Positions 44,919 to 53,370 of a stretch of 64,000 nucleotides of DNA are shown here, piece by piece. The position numbers were made by a program, and so were the translations under genes. This stretch comes from Leeuwenhoekiella marinoflava DSM 3653. GTDB taxonomy: Bacteria > Bacteroidota > Bacteroidia > Flavobacteriales > Flavobacteriaceae. The notes beneath the pieces are model-generated. The model searched no databases, was not told the DNA's origin, and saw only the letters and a list, made by a program, of their open reading frames with translations. How positions within the stretch are numbered: position 1 is the first letter of the stretch; every line of letters begins with the position of its first letter. Location: the NCBI RefSeq assembly GCF_900129005.1, contig NZ_FQUN01000003.1, positions 1 through 64,000 on the forward strand, written 5' to 3'.

Positions 44919-45653
44919 CTATTCCAGTAACCAGCGCATCACACTCTTTAAATGCGCCCTAAAAATGGGATCATCATAGGCTTCCTTAGTATGACCACCA
45001 CCTGTATAATACATGCGACCACCGTCATAATCCTGATACCAAGCAATAGGGTGATAATCTCCATTAGTACCACCTTCATAAGTAGTTTCATCTAAAAAAA
45101 GCGTGGGAATTATTGATTCACTTAGATTGTAATAGTTGTACCATTCATCGGTACGTTTAAAAGTTTTTGGGCACATACTGGTGGTTACGTGAGGCTCGGC
45201 TTTAGTAAGACCCACTTCCCGAACATTAGGATTATTAGGATGGCTCTCAAAGTAGCCTCCTATAAACTCACCATACCACGGCCAGTCAAACTCGGTATCC
45301 GTGGCCGCATGAATTCCCATAAACGCACCCCCATTTTGAATATACTTTTTAAAAGCTTCTTCTTGATCAGATCCTAAAATATTACCGGTCGTGCTCAAGA
45401 AAACAACAAGATCTATATTTTTTAAATTTGAATTATTCATTATTAAAGAATCTTCACTTTGCATCACCTTCCAACCTTGCTCTGCGCCAAACTCTTTTAA
45501 CGTAGCTACACCTTTCTCTATAGATTGATGTCGCCAACCCATAGTTTTTGTAAATACCAGAACATTTTTAGTTGTTGGTTTAGCAGCACTTTTGGTTGAA
45601 TTACAACCTGTAAGAAACAGCAAGACTGTCAGAAACAGAATGATTTTTTTCAT
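44919..45653 (-). CDS. ThuA-domain lipoprotein
   Basis: The 244-residue protein has a lipobox (LFLTGC, Cys17) and a ThuA/trehalose-utilisation domain of the class I glutamine amidotransferase-like fold (about residues 30-244), with GGAFMGIHAATDTEFDWPWYGEFIGGYFESHP as its recognisable core (here shown in part: GIHAATDTEF, FIGGYFESHP). Substrate is not established; sugar-related roles are known for ThuA. Its start codon is only 2 bp after the stop of the AraC-type regulator, so the two are one transcript, an odd partner for haem genes. Confidence 0.85.
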   Translation of the reverse strand: MKKIILFLTVLLFLTGCNSTKSAAKPTTKNVLVFTKTMGWRHQSIEKGVATLKEFGAEQGWKVMQSEDSLIMNNSNLKNIDLVVFLSTTGNILGSDQEEAFKKYIQNGGAFMGIHAATDTEFDWPWYGEFIGGYFESHPNNPNVREVGLTKAEPHVTTSMCPKTFKRTDEWYNYYNLSESIIPTLFLDETTYEGGTNGDYHPIAWYQDYDGGRMYYTGGGHTKEAYDDPIFRAHLKSVMRWLLE

Positions 45654-45655
45654 AA

Positions 45656-46543
45656 TTAGCTAAGAGATTGAATGTATTTTTTAGGTGTCGTACCGTACTG
45701 TTTTTTAAATGCAGCAATAAAATGACTTGCTGTGCTATAACCTATTTTCAGCCCTACTTCATTAACATTATGCGAACCGCTAGCAAGTAACTGTCTCCCC
45801 ACTTCCATCTTATAATCAAAGAGAAAACTATATACCGAATCCCCATAAATCTGTTTAAAACCTTCTTTCAGTTTATTTAAACTCAGGTTAATTTCATCAG
45901 CAAGTTCCTGCAAAGAAGGTGGCTCTGCCATACGCGCAATGATGATGTCTTTTGCTTTTTTAATTTTTGCTACATTATCTTCATCTACCAGAAACGGACA
46001 CTGCTCCACATCAGCTTCAGAAGGACGGTTGAAGTACAAACTGAGCAATTCATAAGCCTTTCCTTTAAAGTAAAGTGCTTTAACCGAAGGATGCAGATTG
46101 TAGTTCATCAACTGGTTGAGCACAATCGCCATCGACGGTGAAATCACTCCGTCTTTATAATACTTACGGTCTCGATTTTCATCGCTTAAAAAAGTTATAA
46201 AGTCGGCTTCACGAGAAAATAAAGAATGAAATTTTTTAATGGAAATAAATACTGAAATCACCCAACTATCCGGAGCGATTTCAAGATTTATAGGTAAATC
46301 CCGTTGCGGATTATAAAGCAATAAAGAATGCTCTTCACTCAACGGAAGCTTATAATTACCTTCATTAAACTGGAATACTGAAGTGCCTTTTGCACAAAAA
46401 TGAAACTGAATATAACTGCTGTCAACCTCACGGGTTACCAACTGTTTTTCAGCAGTTTCATTATTGAATTTCAGGATAAAAAAACCTTCTTCAATATTGG
46501 TTTCACTATACAAACCTATAGCGATATTTTTTAATATTTCCAT
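45656..46543 (-). CDS. AraC-family transcriptional regulator
   Basis: The 295-residue protein has an N-terminal domain (about 1-180) and a C-terminal AraC double helix-turn-helix (about 195-295; LQELADEINLSLNKLKEGFKQIYG ... VNEVGLKIGYSTASHFIAAFKKQYGTTPKKY). It is divergent from hemA with 191 bp between and overlaps in regulation with that region. Regulating hemA-hemB or the downstream ThuA gene is the natural inference. The effector is unknown; there is no similarity to known haem or iron sensors that I can see. Confidence 0.92.
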   Translation of the reverse strand: MEILKNIAIGLYSETNIEEGFFILKFNNETAEKQLVTREVDSSYIQFHFCAKGTSVFQFNEGNYKLPLSEEHSLLLYNPQRDLPINLEIAPDSWVISVFISIKKFHSLFSREADFITFLSDENRDRKYYKDGVISPSMAIVLNQLMNYNLHPSVKALYFKGKAYELLSLYFNRPSEADVEQCPFLVDEDNVAKIKKAKDIIIARMAEPPSLQELADEINLSLNKLKEGFKQIYGDSVYSFLFDYKMEVGRQLLASGSHNVNEVGLKIGYSTASHFIAAFKKQYGTTPKKYIQSLS

Positions 46544-46582
46544 ACGTGGAAAAAAGTGTTTTATTTAGATTTATTCTAAACA

Positions 46583-46600
46583 AATGTGAAGAATCACATT
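46583..46600. promoter_or_regulatory. Perfect palindrome AATGTGA-N4-TCACATT, operator candidate
   Basis: 7-bp arms (46583-46589 and 46594-46600) with an AGAA centre. It lies 40 bp upstream of the araC-type gene start and about 116 bp from the hemA -7 box. The TGTGA/TCACA half-sites resemble CRP-type sites but with a 4-bp rather than a 6-bp spacer. A smaller inverted repeat, TTTAGA-N5-TCTAAA, is at 46564-46580. Confidence 0.55.
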
Positions 46601-46715
46601 CAGAATTCCTCACTAAATTAGGCTATTTTCAGCTTTTTGATGTGAAAAACGACATTTTATTCGGTCATCGTTAAAAATCATACCTCTAGCGTTACTTTTT
46701 AAACATAACCCGAAA

Positions 46716-46723
46716 TACATTTG
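46716..46723 (+). promoter_or_regulatory. Predicted -7 box of the hem operon
   Basis: TACATTTG fits TAnnTTTG and lies 12 bp before the hemA start codon at 46735, so the leader would be very short. A clear -33 TTG is not seen at the usual distance. Confidence 0.5.
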
Positions 46724-46734
46724 CAGCCGAAGTT

Positions 46735-48000
46735 ATGAATACAAACGGCAAACGACATTTTTACCCGGCTTATCCCGGTGATTTTTTCGCCATTGGCTTA
46801 AGCTATTTAAAAGCAGATGCTGAGACGCGCGGACATTTTAGTGTTGACAGTACCATTCAAGAGCAAATTTTAAAGCGCGCTCAAGAAGAAGGTATTGAAG
46901 GGCTGAGTATCATTTCTACCTGTAACCGTACCGAGTTGTATGGTTTTGCTCAAGAACCTCTGGATCTTATCAAATTATTATGTGAGCATACTCGCGGTAC
47001 CATCGCAGAATTTGAAGCGGTATCGTACTCCTATAAAAACGAGAAAGCCGTTGAGCATTTATTTAAAGTGGGTACCGGTCTTGACAGTCAGATTTTAGGA
47101 GATTTTGAGATCATCAGTCAGTTAAAAAATGGTTTCAAACGCGCTAAAAAGCTCAAACTTGTTAATCCGTTTATGGAGCGACTTGTAAATGCCGTAATTC
47201 AGGCGAGTAAGCGCATTAAAAATGAAACCAATATTTCTAGCGGAGCGACTTCTGTGAGTTTTGCTTCGGTTCAATATATTTTATCACGCGTTCCCTTTAT
47301 TTCAGAAAAGAACATTTTGCTTTTCGGTACCGGAAAAATTGGGCGTAATACCTGTGAGAATTTGGTTAAACACACCAAAAACGATCACATCACGCTCATC
47401 AATCGTACTAAGGATAAAGCAGAAAAAATTGCCGGAAAATTCAATCTCATCGTTAAAGATTATGCAGACATTCAGTCTGAAATCGCACAAGCAGATGTGT
47501 TAATTGTAGCTACCGGCGCACAAAAACCTACCATTTCTAAAGAACTTTTATATCTTAAAAAACCTCTTCTTATTTTAGATCTGAGTATCCCTAAGAATGT
47601 GAGTGAGAATGTAGAAGAAGTTGAAGGCGTAAGTCTGGTTCACCTAGACCAACTTTCAAAAATTACAAACGATACGCTTAACCGTCGCAAAAAGCAGTTA
47701 CCACAAGCACAGGCAATCATTACTGAAATTCAAGATGAATTTTATGAGTGGTTGACCACACGCCAGTTTGCACCTACCATAAAGGCATTAAAACTAAAAC
47801 TGGTAGATCTTAAAGACGGTGAGATAGACAACCAACGCAAAAAAATTGCCGGTTTTAATGAAGAACAAGCCGAAATCATCAGCGAGCGTATCATTCAAAA
47901 AATTACTACACAGTTTGCAAAACACTTAAAGACTGAAGATATTTCACATACAGAAAGTCTTGATCTTATTCAAAAAGTGTTCAAACTTCAAAATCACTAA
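46735..48000 (+). CDS. hemA: Glutamyl-tRNA reductase
   Basis: The 421-residue enzyme catalyses the first committed step of the C5 pathway, reducing glutamyl-tRNA to glutamate-1-semialdehyde. The catalytic cysteine is C63 (STCNRTELYGF). Other visible features are LGDFEIISQLKNGFKRA, and the NADPH-binding section with a GTGKIGRNTCENL loop (about 200), followed by a C-terminal dimerisation domain. The N-terminus is slightly longer than in most relatives because of MNTNGKRHFY. hemC starts 4 bp after its stop. The C5 route agrees with the absence of an ALA synthase gene here. Confidence 0.97.
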   Translation: MNTNGKRHFYPAYPGDFFAIGLSYLKADAETRGHFSVDSTIQEQILKRAQEEGIEGLSIISTCNRTELYGFAQEPLDLIKLLCEHTRGTIAEFEAVSYSYKNEKAVEHLFKVGTGLDSQILGDFEIISQLKNGFKRAKKLKLVNPFMERLVNAVIQASKRIKNETNISSGATSVSFASVQYILSRVPFISEKNILLFGTGKIGRNTCENLVKHTKNDHITLINRTKDKAEKIAGKFNLIVKDYADIQSEIAQADVLIVATGAQKPTISKELLYLKKPLLILDLSIPKNVSENVEEVEGVSLVHLDQLSKITNDTLNRRKKQLPQAQAIITEIQDEFYEWLTTRQFAPTIKALKLKLVDLKDGEIDNQRKKIAGFNEEQAEIISERIIQKITTQFAKHLKTEDISHTESLDLIQKVFKLQNH

Positions 48001-48003
48001 GCT

Positions 48004-48921
48004 TTGGCAAAAACCATACGCATAGGTACCCGTGATAGCGAATTAGCGCTTTGGCAGGCACATACCGTGCAAGATCAACTACAAGCTCTGGGATATAAAA
48101 CCGAATTGGTTTCGGTAAAATCTACCGGAGATCTTATTCTAGATAAGCCGCTGTACGAACTGGGAATCACCGGGATTTTCACTAAAACTCTTGATGTTGC
48201 GATGATTAACGAGACAGTTGATATCGCTGTACATTCTATGAAAGATGTTCCTACTCAACTCCCAAAAGGAATTGTACAAGGCGCTGTTTTGCCGCGTGCT
48301 GCTCAAGAAGATATTTTTGTTTTTAAAGATGAAAAAAGCGCTGCAGATTTTAATCAACCGGTAACAATTGCTACCGGAAGCCTGCGTCGCAAAGCGCAAT
48401 GGCTCAATAAATACGCACATCACAATGTGGTTGATTTACGTGGAAATGTAAATACCCGCTTACAGAAAGTAGCTGATAATAACTGGGCAGGGGCAATTTT
48501 TGCAAAGGCCGGTTTAGAACGTATCAACTTAAAACCTGAAAATCACGTCATTCTCGATTGGATGATCCCTGCGCCGGCGCAAGGTGCGATGGTTATAGCT
48601 GTTATGGAAAATGATACTTTTTGTAAAGAGGCTTGCGCCCAACTAAACGATGCCAATTCTGAATTGACAACCCGTGTAGAGCGTGAATTTCTTAAAAAAT
48701 TAGAAGGCGGTTGCACGGCTCCTATAGGTGCTTATGCTGAAATTAAAGACGAACACATTCATTTTCACGGAGCACTTTTTAGCCTTGACGGAACTCAAAA
48801 AATAGAGATTGAAGAAACGGTAGCTGTTTCTGAAAGTCAGGATTTTGGAGGCTTGTGTGCTCTAAAAATCTTAGAGGATGGCGGTCGCAAATTGATGGAA
48901 GCGATTAAGAAAGAATTGTAA
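48004..48921 (+). CDS. hemC: Hydroxymethylbilane synthase (porphobilinogen deaminase), TTG start
   Basis: The 305-residue enzyme polymerises four porphobilinogen units. Catalytic D81 (HSMKDVP), RRKAQWL and the dipyrromethane cofactor cysteine C237 (EGGCTAPIGAY) are present. The start is TTG at 48004 (MAKTIRIGTRDSELALWQA), four bases after the hemA stop; no ATG gives the family N-terminus. Rare starts often damp expression, so this may be a translation set point in the operon. Confidence 0.97.
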   Translation: MAKTIRIGTRDSELALWQAHTVQDQLQALGYKTELVSVKSTGDLILDKPLYELGITGIFTKTLDVAMINETVDIAVHSMKDVPTQLPKGIVQGAVLPRAAQEDIFVFKDEKSAADFNQPVTIATGSLRRKAQWLNKYAHHNVVDLRGNVNTRLQKVADNNWAGAIFAKAGLERINLKPENHVILDWMIPAPAQGAMVIAVMENDTFCKEACAQLNDANSELTTRVEREFLKKLEGGCTAPIGAYAEIKDEHIHFHGALFSLDGTQKIEIEETVAVSESQDFGGLCALKILEDGGRKLMEAIKKEL

Positions 48922-48940
48922 ATTTCTCCTCATCCTCAAA

Positions 48941-49612
48941 ATGAAAACAGTTCTTTCCACCAAAAAGCTAACGCCTTCTCAAAAGAATTTGATTCTTGGA
49001 GCAGGATTTTCAGTAGTGGAATATGATGCTATAAAAATTGAACCATTAGATTTTGAACTTCCAGAGGCATTAGAAAATCTGATTTTCACGAGTAAGAATG
49101 GAGTTGAGGCATTTTTAAAAAAAAGCCATAAAAAGTCCCTTCTCCTTGAAGAGAGGGCTGAGGTTAGGTGTTTTTGCGTAGGTACTAAAACCGAAGCCTT
49201 ACTTATTAAAAATAGTTTTAGTATGATTAAAACTGCTCAAAATGCATCAGAATTGGGTGATTTCATTTTGAAAAACCATAAAAAAGAACATTTTACGTTT
49301 TTTTGTAGTGCAATACGGAGAGACGAATTACCTGAAAAATTGACTGAAAATCAGGTGAGTTTTGAAGAGATTATAGCTTACGAAACTCGATTAAATACTA
49401 AAGCATTCAACAGGCAATTTGATGCTATTCTGTTTTTTAGTCCGTCTGGAGTGCAAAGTTTTACTTCAGCAAATACATTAGAAAATACGCTTGCTGTTTG
49501 CATTGGTCAAACCACTGCAAACGAAGTACAAAAATATACCGAGCATTTTACCATTGCCAATGCAACCACTGTAGAAAGTGTAATTGCCCGCACGGTAAAA
49601 GCATTAATTTAG
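48941..49612 (+). CDS. hemD: Uroporphyrinogen-III synthase
   Basis: The 223-residue protein is a divergent HemD; the family is poorly conserved. Visible family traits are [13 protein letters not shown] (about 46-58), [13 protein letters not shown] (about 166-178) and [12 protein letters not shown] near the C-terminus. Position between hemC and hemE settles the identity. It closes the linear hydroxymethylbilane to uroporphyrinogen III. The 35 bp to hemE contains a short repeat (see 49616-49640). Confidence 0.88.
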   Translation: MKTVLSTKKLTPSQKNLILGAGFSVVEYDAIKIEPLDFELPEALENLIFTSKNGVEAFLKKSHKKSLLLEERAEVRCFCVGTKTEALLIKNSFSMIKTAQNASELGDFILKNHKKEHFTFFCSAIRRDELPEKLTENQVSFEEIIAYETRLNTKAFNRQFDAILFFSPSGVQSFTSANTLENTLAVCIGQTTANEVQKYTEHFTIANATTVESVIARTVKALI

Positions 49613-49615
49613 AAA

Positions 49616-49640
49616 CTCTCGACTGCGCTCGAGATGACAC
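49616..49640 (+). repeat. Short palindrome-containing repeat between hemD and hemE
   Basis: CTCGACTGCGCTCGAGATGACAC contains inverted arms CTCGA/TCGAG. It resembles the short TGCGCTC(G/A)-type repeats seen between many flavobacterial genes; another relative may be at 5852-5870. It sits within the 35 bp of hemD-hemE spacing. Confidence 0.4.
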
Positions 49641-49647
49641 AATAATT

Positions 49648-50679
49648 ATGATTAAGAACGATTTATTTTTAAGAGCATTAAAAGGAGAAACGGTTGAGCG
49701 TCCTCCGGTTTGGATGATGCGGCAGGCGGGTCGCTACTTACCTGAATTTCAGGAAATAAAGACCAAGTACGATTTCTTTACGCGCTGCCAAACTCCAGAA
49801 CTTGCCAGTGAAATCACCGTGCAACCCATCCGTCGTTACGGTATGGATGCTGCGATTTTGTTTAGTGATATTTTAGTGATTCCGCAGGCGATGAATATTG
49901 ATGTGGAAATGAAGCCGGGAGTTGGGCCTTGGTTACCAGATCCTATTCGTTCTATAGAACAGTTAGACAGCGTGATTGTTCCAGACATCAATGACACCTT
50001 GGGTTATGTGATGGATGCGATTAAAATGACCAAAGAAAAACTCAATGACGAAATACCGTTGATTGGTTTTGCCGGTAGTCCGTGGACGATTCTATGTTAT
50101 TGCGTGCAAGGGCAAGGATCTAAGAATTTTGATATCGCTAAAGAATTTTGCTTTACAAAGCCTGCAGCTGCCCACGCTTTACTTCAGAAAATTACAGACA
50201 CAACTATTCTGTATTTAAAGGAAAAAGTAAAAGCCGGTGTTAATGCGGTTCAGGTTTTTGACAGTTGGGGCGGTATGCTCTCTCCTGTTGATTATCAAGA
50301 GTTCAGTTGGAACTATATTCAGCAAATAATTGATGCTTTAAAAAACGAAATTCCGGTTATTGCTTTTGGAAAAGGCTGCTGGTTTGCACTAGGAGATATG
50401 GCAAAAAGTGGTGCTTCGGCATTAGGTGTAGACTGGACGTGCAGTCCGCGTAACGCGCGTTACTTAAGCGGTGGCAACATCACATTACAAGGTAATTTTG
50501 ATCCTACTCGCTTGTTTTCGCCTCCGGTAGAAATCAAACGTATGGTTACTGAAATGATTGATGCCTTTGGTAAAGACAAATACATTGTAAATCTGGGGCA
50601 CGGTATTTTGCCAAATATTCCGTTAGAAAATGCAGGAGCATTTATTGAAGCGGTAAAAGAATATAAAGCAGAGCGATGA
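49648..50679 (+). CDS. hemE: Uroporphyrinogen decarboxylase
   Basis: The start is set at 49648 ([20 protein letters not shown]), the family N-terminus; an open frame upstream to 49498 is hemD read out of frame. The 343-residue enzyme has [17 protein letters not shown] (about 17-33) and VQVFDSWGG and the GHGILP segment near the C-terminus. It makes coproporphyrinogen III. It overlaps the next gene by 4 bp (ATGA). Confidence 0.97.
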   Translation: MIKNDLFLRALKGETVERPPVWMMRQAGRYLPEFQEIKTKYDFFTRCQTPELASEITVQPIRRYGMDAAILFSDILVIPQAMNIDVEMKPGVGPWLPDPIRSIEQLDSVIVPDINDTLGYVMDAIKMTKEKLNDEIPLIGFAGSPWTILCYCVQGQGSKNFDIAKEFCFTKPAAAHALLQKITDTTILYLKEKVKAGVNAVQVFDSWGGMLSPVDYQEFSWNYIQQIIDALKNEIPVIAFGKGCWFALGDMAKSGASALGVDWTCSPRNARYLSGGNITLQGNFDPTRLFSPPVEIKRMVTEMIDAFGKDKYIVNLGHGILPNIPLENAGAFIEAVKEYKAER

Positions 50680-51167
50680 GTATACGGGCACGTTTAAAAT
50701 CTATGAGCTTTGCTCAACTTTTTAAGCTTGCCACTCTTTTTATTGCGCATCCCGGTTATGTATTTTTAACAGCTCGTGCTTCAAAAAAAGCGATGCACCT
50801 TGCAACTCAAGTTTATGGTAACACTCATCATAAAAGCAATCGCGGCAATGCGTTTAGACACGCGTTATGGACGGTTTTATTAGGACAAGAAGTCTACCGG
50901 AAATCTGATAATCTGGAAAAAGCCAAAAACTGGCCAAAACAATTTACCAATCTGCACGAGGAGATATTTGTAAATAACCAGTTAGATCGCGCAATGGATT
51001 TGCACAATAATAACTTTGGAATTCAAAAACTGAAAGAACTGGTTACATCCACTGAAACAGAGACTCTTGAATTCTTGAAAACCGAAGCCGAAAAAGCTAT
51101 TCAAATTACACAAGCTGAAGAAACTAAGCAACATCCGTTAAATTTGGTTTATATTTTAGCCCTATGA
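50676..51167 (+). CDS. Uncharacterised protein, DUF6973-like, in the hem operon
   Basis: The 163-residue protein has a conserved-looking [16 protein letters not shown] segment (about 66-81), with the NAFRHA motif that I connect tentatively with the DUF6973 family, and a [19 protein letters not shown] segment, suggesting a helical, possibly metal-binding fold with His and Asp. No function is known. Its start overlaps hemE by 4 bp and its stop overlaps the next gene by 4 bp, so it is translationally coupled in the haem operon. Confidence 0.6.
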   Translation: MSIRARLKSMSFAQLFKLATLFIAHPGYVFLTARASKKAMHLATQVYGNTHHKSNRGNAFRHALWTVLLGQEVYRKSDNLEKAKNWPKQFTNLHEEIFVNNQLDRAMDLHNNNFGIQKLKELVTSTETETLEFLKTEAEKAIQITQAEETKQHPLNLVYILAL

Positions 51168-51907
51168 TACAATCTATTTTTAGCGGACTTTCGGCTTATA
51201 AAGATTCTATAAGTCTGATGCGTAAACTGCGTTTATGGAAGTTTTTTGCCGTGCCTATGGCTATTAGTTTTTTTACAGCTCTTGGGATTGGGATTACTGC
51301 TTACGGACTTTCAGACAACATTGGCCATTTTATTGCACAGCTTTGGATTTGGGAATGGGGAGCGCAAACTGTAGAAACCATAAGCGCAATAGTAGGTGCT
51401 CTAATTATTATCGCACTCGGACTCATTGCGTATAAGCACATTATTATGGCGTTCTCTGCGCCTTTTATGAGTCCGGTTTCAGAAAAGATAGAAGCGCATT
51501 TTTATTCGGGAGTGCATCAACATCGAGACACCACAAATGCCGGTCAACTCGTTCGCGGGATAAAAATAAACCTACGGAATTTAGCCTGGGAGCTGCTACT
51601 AAGCATTCCACTTTTGCTGTTGAGTTTTATTCCCGTTGTAGGTATTATTTCCACTATTTTATTGTTTCTCATTCAGGCATATTATGCCGGTTTTGGAAAT
51701 ATGGATTATACGCTAGAACGCCATTTTCCATACCGTGAAAGCATTAACTTTGTAAAAGCTAATCGCGGATTTGCCATAGGAAACGGAATTGTTTTTATGC
51801 TGTTTTTATTGATTCCTGTTGTAGGAATTATTTTGGTTTTGCCCATTTCGGTTACTGCCGCAAGCAAAACAACGCTTGAACTTTTAGAACAACAAACCCA
51901 TGAGTGA
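51164..51907 (+). CDS. EI24/CysZ-like membrane protein
   Basis: The 247-residue protein has four or more predicted membrane helices and the EI24-domain features: N-terminal SGLSAYKDSISLMRKLRLWKFFAVP, a central IMAFSAPFMSPVSEKIEAHFY, and FPYRESINFVKANRGFAIG near 190. CysZ in E. coli is a sulfate channel; Bacteroidota EI24 proteins are uncharacterised. It overlaps the neighbours by 4 and 8 bp, so it is part of the same operon. Why it sits between hemE and hemF is not known. Confidence 0.85.
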   Translation: MIQSIFSGLSAYKDSISLMRKLRLWKFFAVPMAISFFTALGIGITAYGLSDNIGHFIAQLWIWEWGAQTVETISAIVGALIIIALGLIAYKHIIMAFSAPFMSPVSEKIEAHFYSGVHQHRDTTNAGQLVRGIKINLRNLAWELLLSIPLLLLSFIPVVGIISTILLFLIQAYYAGFGNMDYTLERHFPYRESINFVKANRGFAIGNGIVFMLFLLIPVVGIILVLPISVTAASKTTLELLEQQTHE

Positions 51908-52430
51908 AGAACCAGAATATGAGTTGAGGCTTTTAGAAACCGATGATGCCAAAGCTTTGAATTTTCTATTTAAAGAAAATAAAGACTCCTTTAAGCAATA
52001 TTTCCCCGAAACCTACAAGCAAACCAAAACCATTAAAGCTTCTAAAGCATTGATTGAAAAAGCTATCGAGCTCGGTGAGGAGAAAAAGACGTTTTACTTT
52101 GGCTTGTTTACCACAATTCATCCCGAGTTAGCCGGTTTGGTAATCCTAAAAGAAATAGATCTGAATAATGCCGAAGGTGAAATCGCTTATTGTCTTGCAA
52201 AACGCTTTAGAGGTCGTGGTTGGATCTCAGAAGCCGTTGAGCGCATAGCAGATTATGGTTTTGTAAATCATAACATAAACCATTATAAAATCATTACCCA
52301 CAACAGTAATGAAAAAAGTATTGAGGTCGCACAACGTACCGGTTTTATCTGGCACAGCACCTTAGAAAAAGAATTTAAACCCCTGCGAGGCAAAGCTCAG
52401 GATATGGAGCTTTATGTCTTAAAAAAGTAA
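51900..52430 (+). CDS. GNAT-family N-acetyltransferase
   Basis: The 176-residue protein has the GNAT fold with the acetyl-CoA binding motif A (AKRFRGRGWISEAVERI, R-x-x-G-x-G/W) and the C-terminal VAQRTGFIWHSTLEKEF segment of the RimJ/RimL branch. It probably acetylates a protein N-terminus, an amine or an antibiotic; target unknown. It overlaps the EI24 gene by 8 bp and hemF begins 7 bp after its stop. Confidence 0.88.
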   Translation: MSEEPEYELRLLETDDAKALNFLFKENKDSFKQYFPETYKQTKTIKASKALIEKAIELGEEKKTFYFGLFTTIHPELAGLVILKEIDLNNAEGEIAYCLAKRFRGRGWISEAVERIADYGFVNHNINHYKIITHNSNEKSIEVAQRTGFIWHSTLEKEFKPLRGKAQDMELYVLKK

Positions 52431-52437
52431 CGTACAA

Positions 52438-53340
52438 ATGAGAGATCAGTTTGTAAACTACATAAAAAATTTACAAAATACTATCACCGCAAAGCTTGAA
52501 GCTATTGAAGGTGAGGCAACTTTTAAAGAAGACTTGTGGCAACGTAAAGAAGGCGGAGGCGGTCGCACCCGAGTGCTTGAAAACGGTGCGGTTATCGAGA
52601 AAGGCGGCGTAAACATTTCTGAAGTTCACGGTCCGCTTGCCCCGGCGATGCAAAAATATTTTAACGTAGGCGATGTAGATTTTTTTGCCTGCGGATTGAG
52701 CTTGGTGATTCACCCTAAAAATCCGTTTGCCCCTACTGTGCACGCAAACTGGCGGTATTTTGAAATGCTCGATAAAGAAGGTAACATCGTAGATTCTTGG
52801 TTTGGTGGCGGTCAAGATTTAACACCTTATTATTTGTTTGAAGAAGATGCGGTGCATTTTCATCAAACTTGCAAAACAGCTTGCGATGCCCATGATCCGG
52901 AATTCTACCAACAATATAAAATGCGCTGTGACGCGTATTTTCACAACAGTCACCGTGGCGAAGCCCGTGGATTAGGCGGTTTATTTTTTGATTATCTCAA
53001 AGCAACAGATGAGCGCTCTATGCAAGACTGGTATAATTTTGTCACACAAGTTGGCGATAGCTTTCTGGGTGCCTATACTCCTATTTTGGATAAACGTAAA
53101 GATTTGCCTTACGGCGAAAAAGAACGCAATTGGCAGGAAGTACGCCGCGGTCGCTATGTAGAATTCAATCTTGTACACGATAAAGGGACGCTCTTTGGTC
53201 TCAAAACAAATGGAAGGATTGAAAGTATTTTAATGAGCCTCCCTCCCCATGTACAATGGCGTTACGACCACCACCCAGAACCGGGCAGTGCAGAAGCTAA
53301 ACTGGTCGATGTGTTAGAGAATCCTAGAGATTGGGTTTAA
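52438..53340 (+). CDS. hemF: Oxygen-dependent coproporphyrinogen III oxidase
   Basis: The 300-residue enzyme decarboxylates coproporphyrinogen III with O2. HemF signatures: VHANWRYFEM, GGGQDLTPYYLFEED, HNSHRGEARGLGGLFFDY, RRGRYVEFNLVHDKGTLFGLKTNGRIESIL (shown in part: RRGRYVEFNLVHDKG) and LPPHVQWRY. It is the aerobic enzyme; a HemN-type enzyme is not in this window. Likely in the same transcript as the preceding genes (7 bp gap). Confidence 0.97.
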   Translation: MRDQFVNYIKNLQNTITAKLEAIEGEATFKEDLWQRKEGGGGRTRVLENGAVIEKGGVNISEVHGPLAPAMQKYFNVGDVDFFACGLSLVIHPKNPFAPTVHANWRYFEMLDKEGNIVDSWFGGGQDLTPYYLFEEDAVHFHQTCKTACDAHDPEFYQQYKMRCDAYFHNSHRGEARGLGGLFFDYLKATDERSMQDWYNFVTQVGDSFLGAYTPILDKRKDLPYGEKERNWQEVRRGRYVEFNLVHDKGTLFGLKTNGRIESILMSLPPHVQWRYDHHPEPGSAEAKLVDVLENPRDWV

Positions 53341-53370
53341 CAAATCAAATAAGAATAAAAAATAAGAATT

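Noticed and set aside
46583-46600. A true CRP site
   Set aside because: Spacer is 4 bp, not the 6 bp of TGTGA-N6-TCACA; kept only as an unassigned palindrome.
49498-49647. N-terminal extension of hemE by 50 codons
   Set aside because: The extension lies in another frame of hemD and has a Cys/His-rich, non-conserved sequence; family N-terminus begins at 49648.
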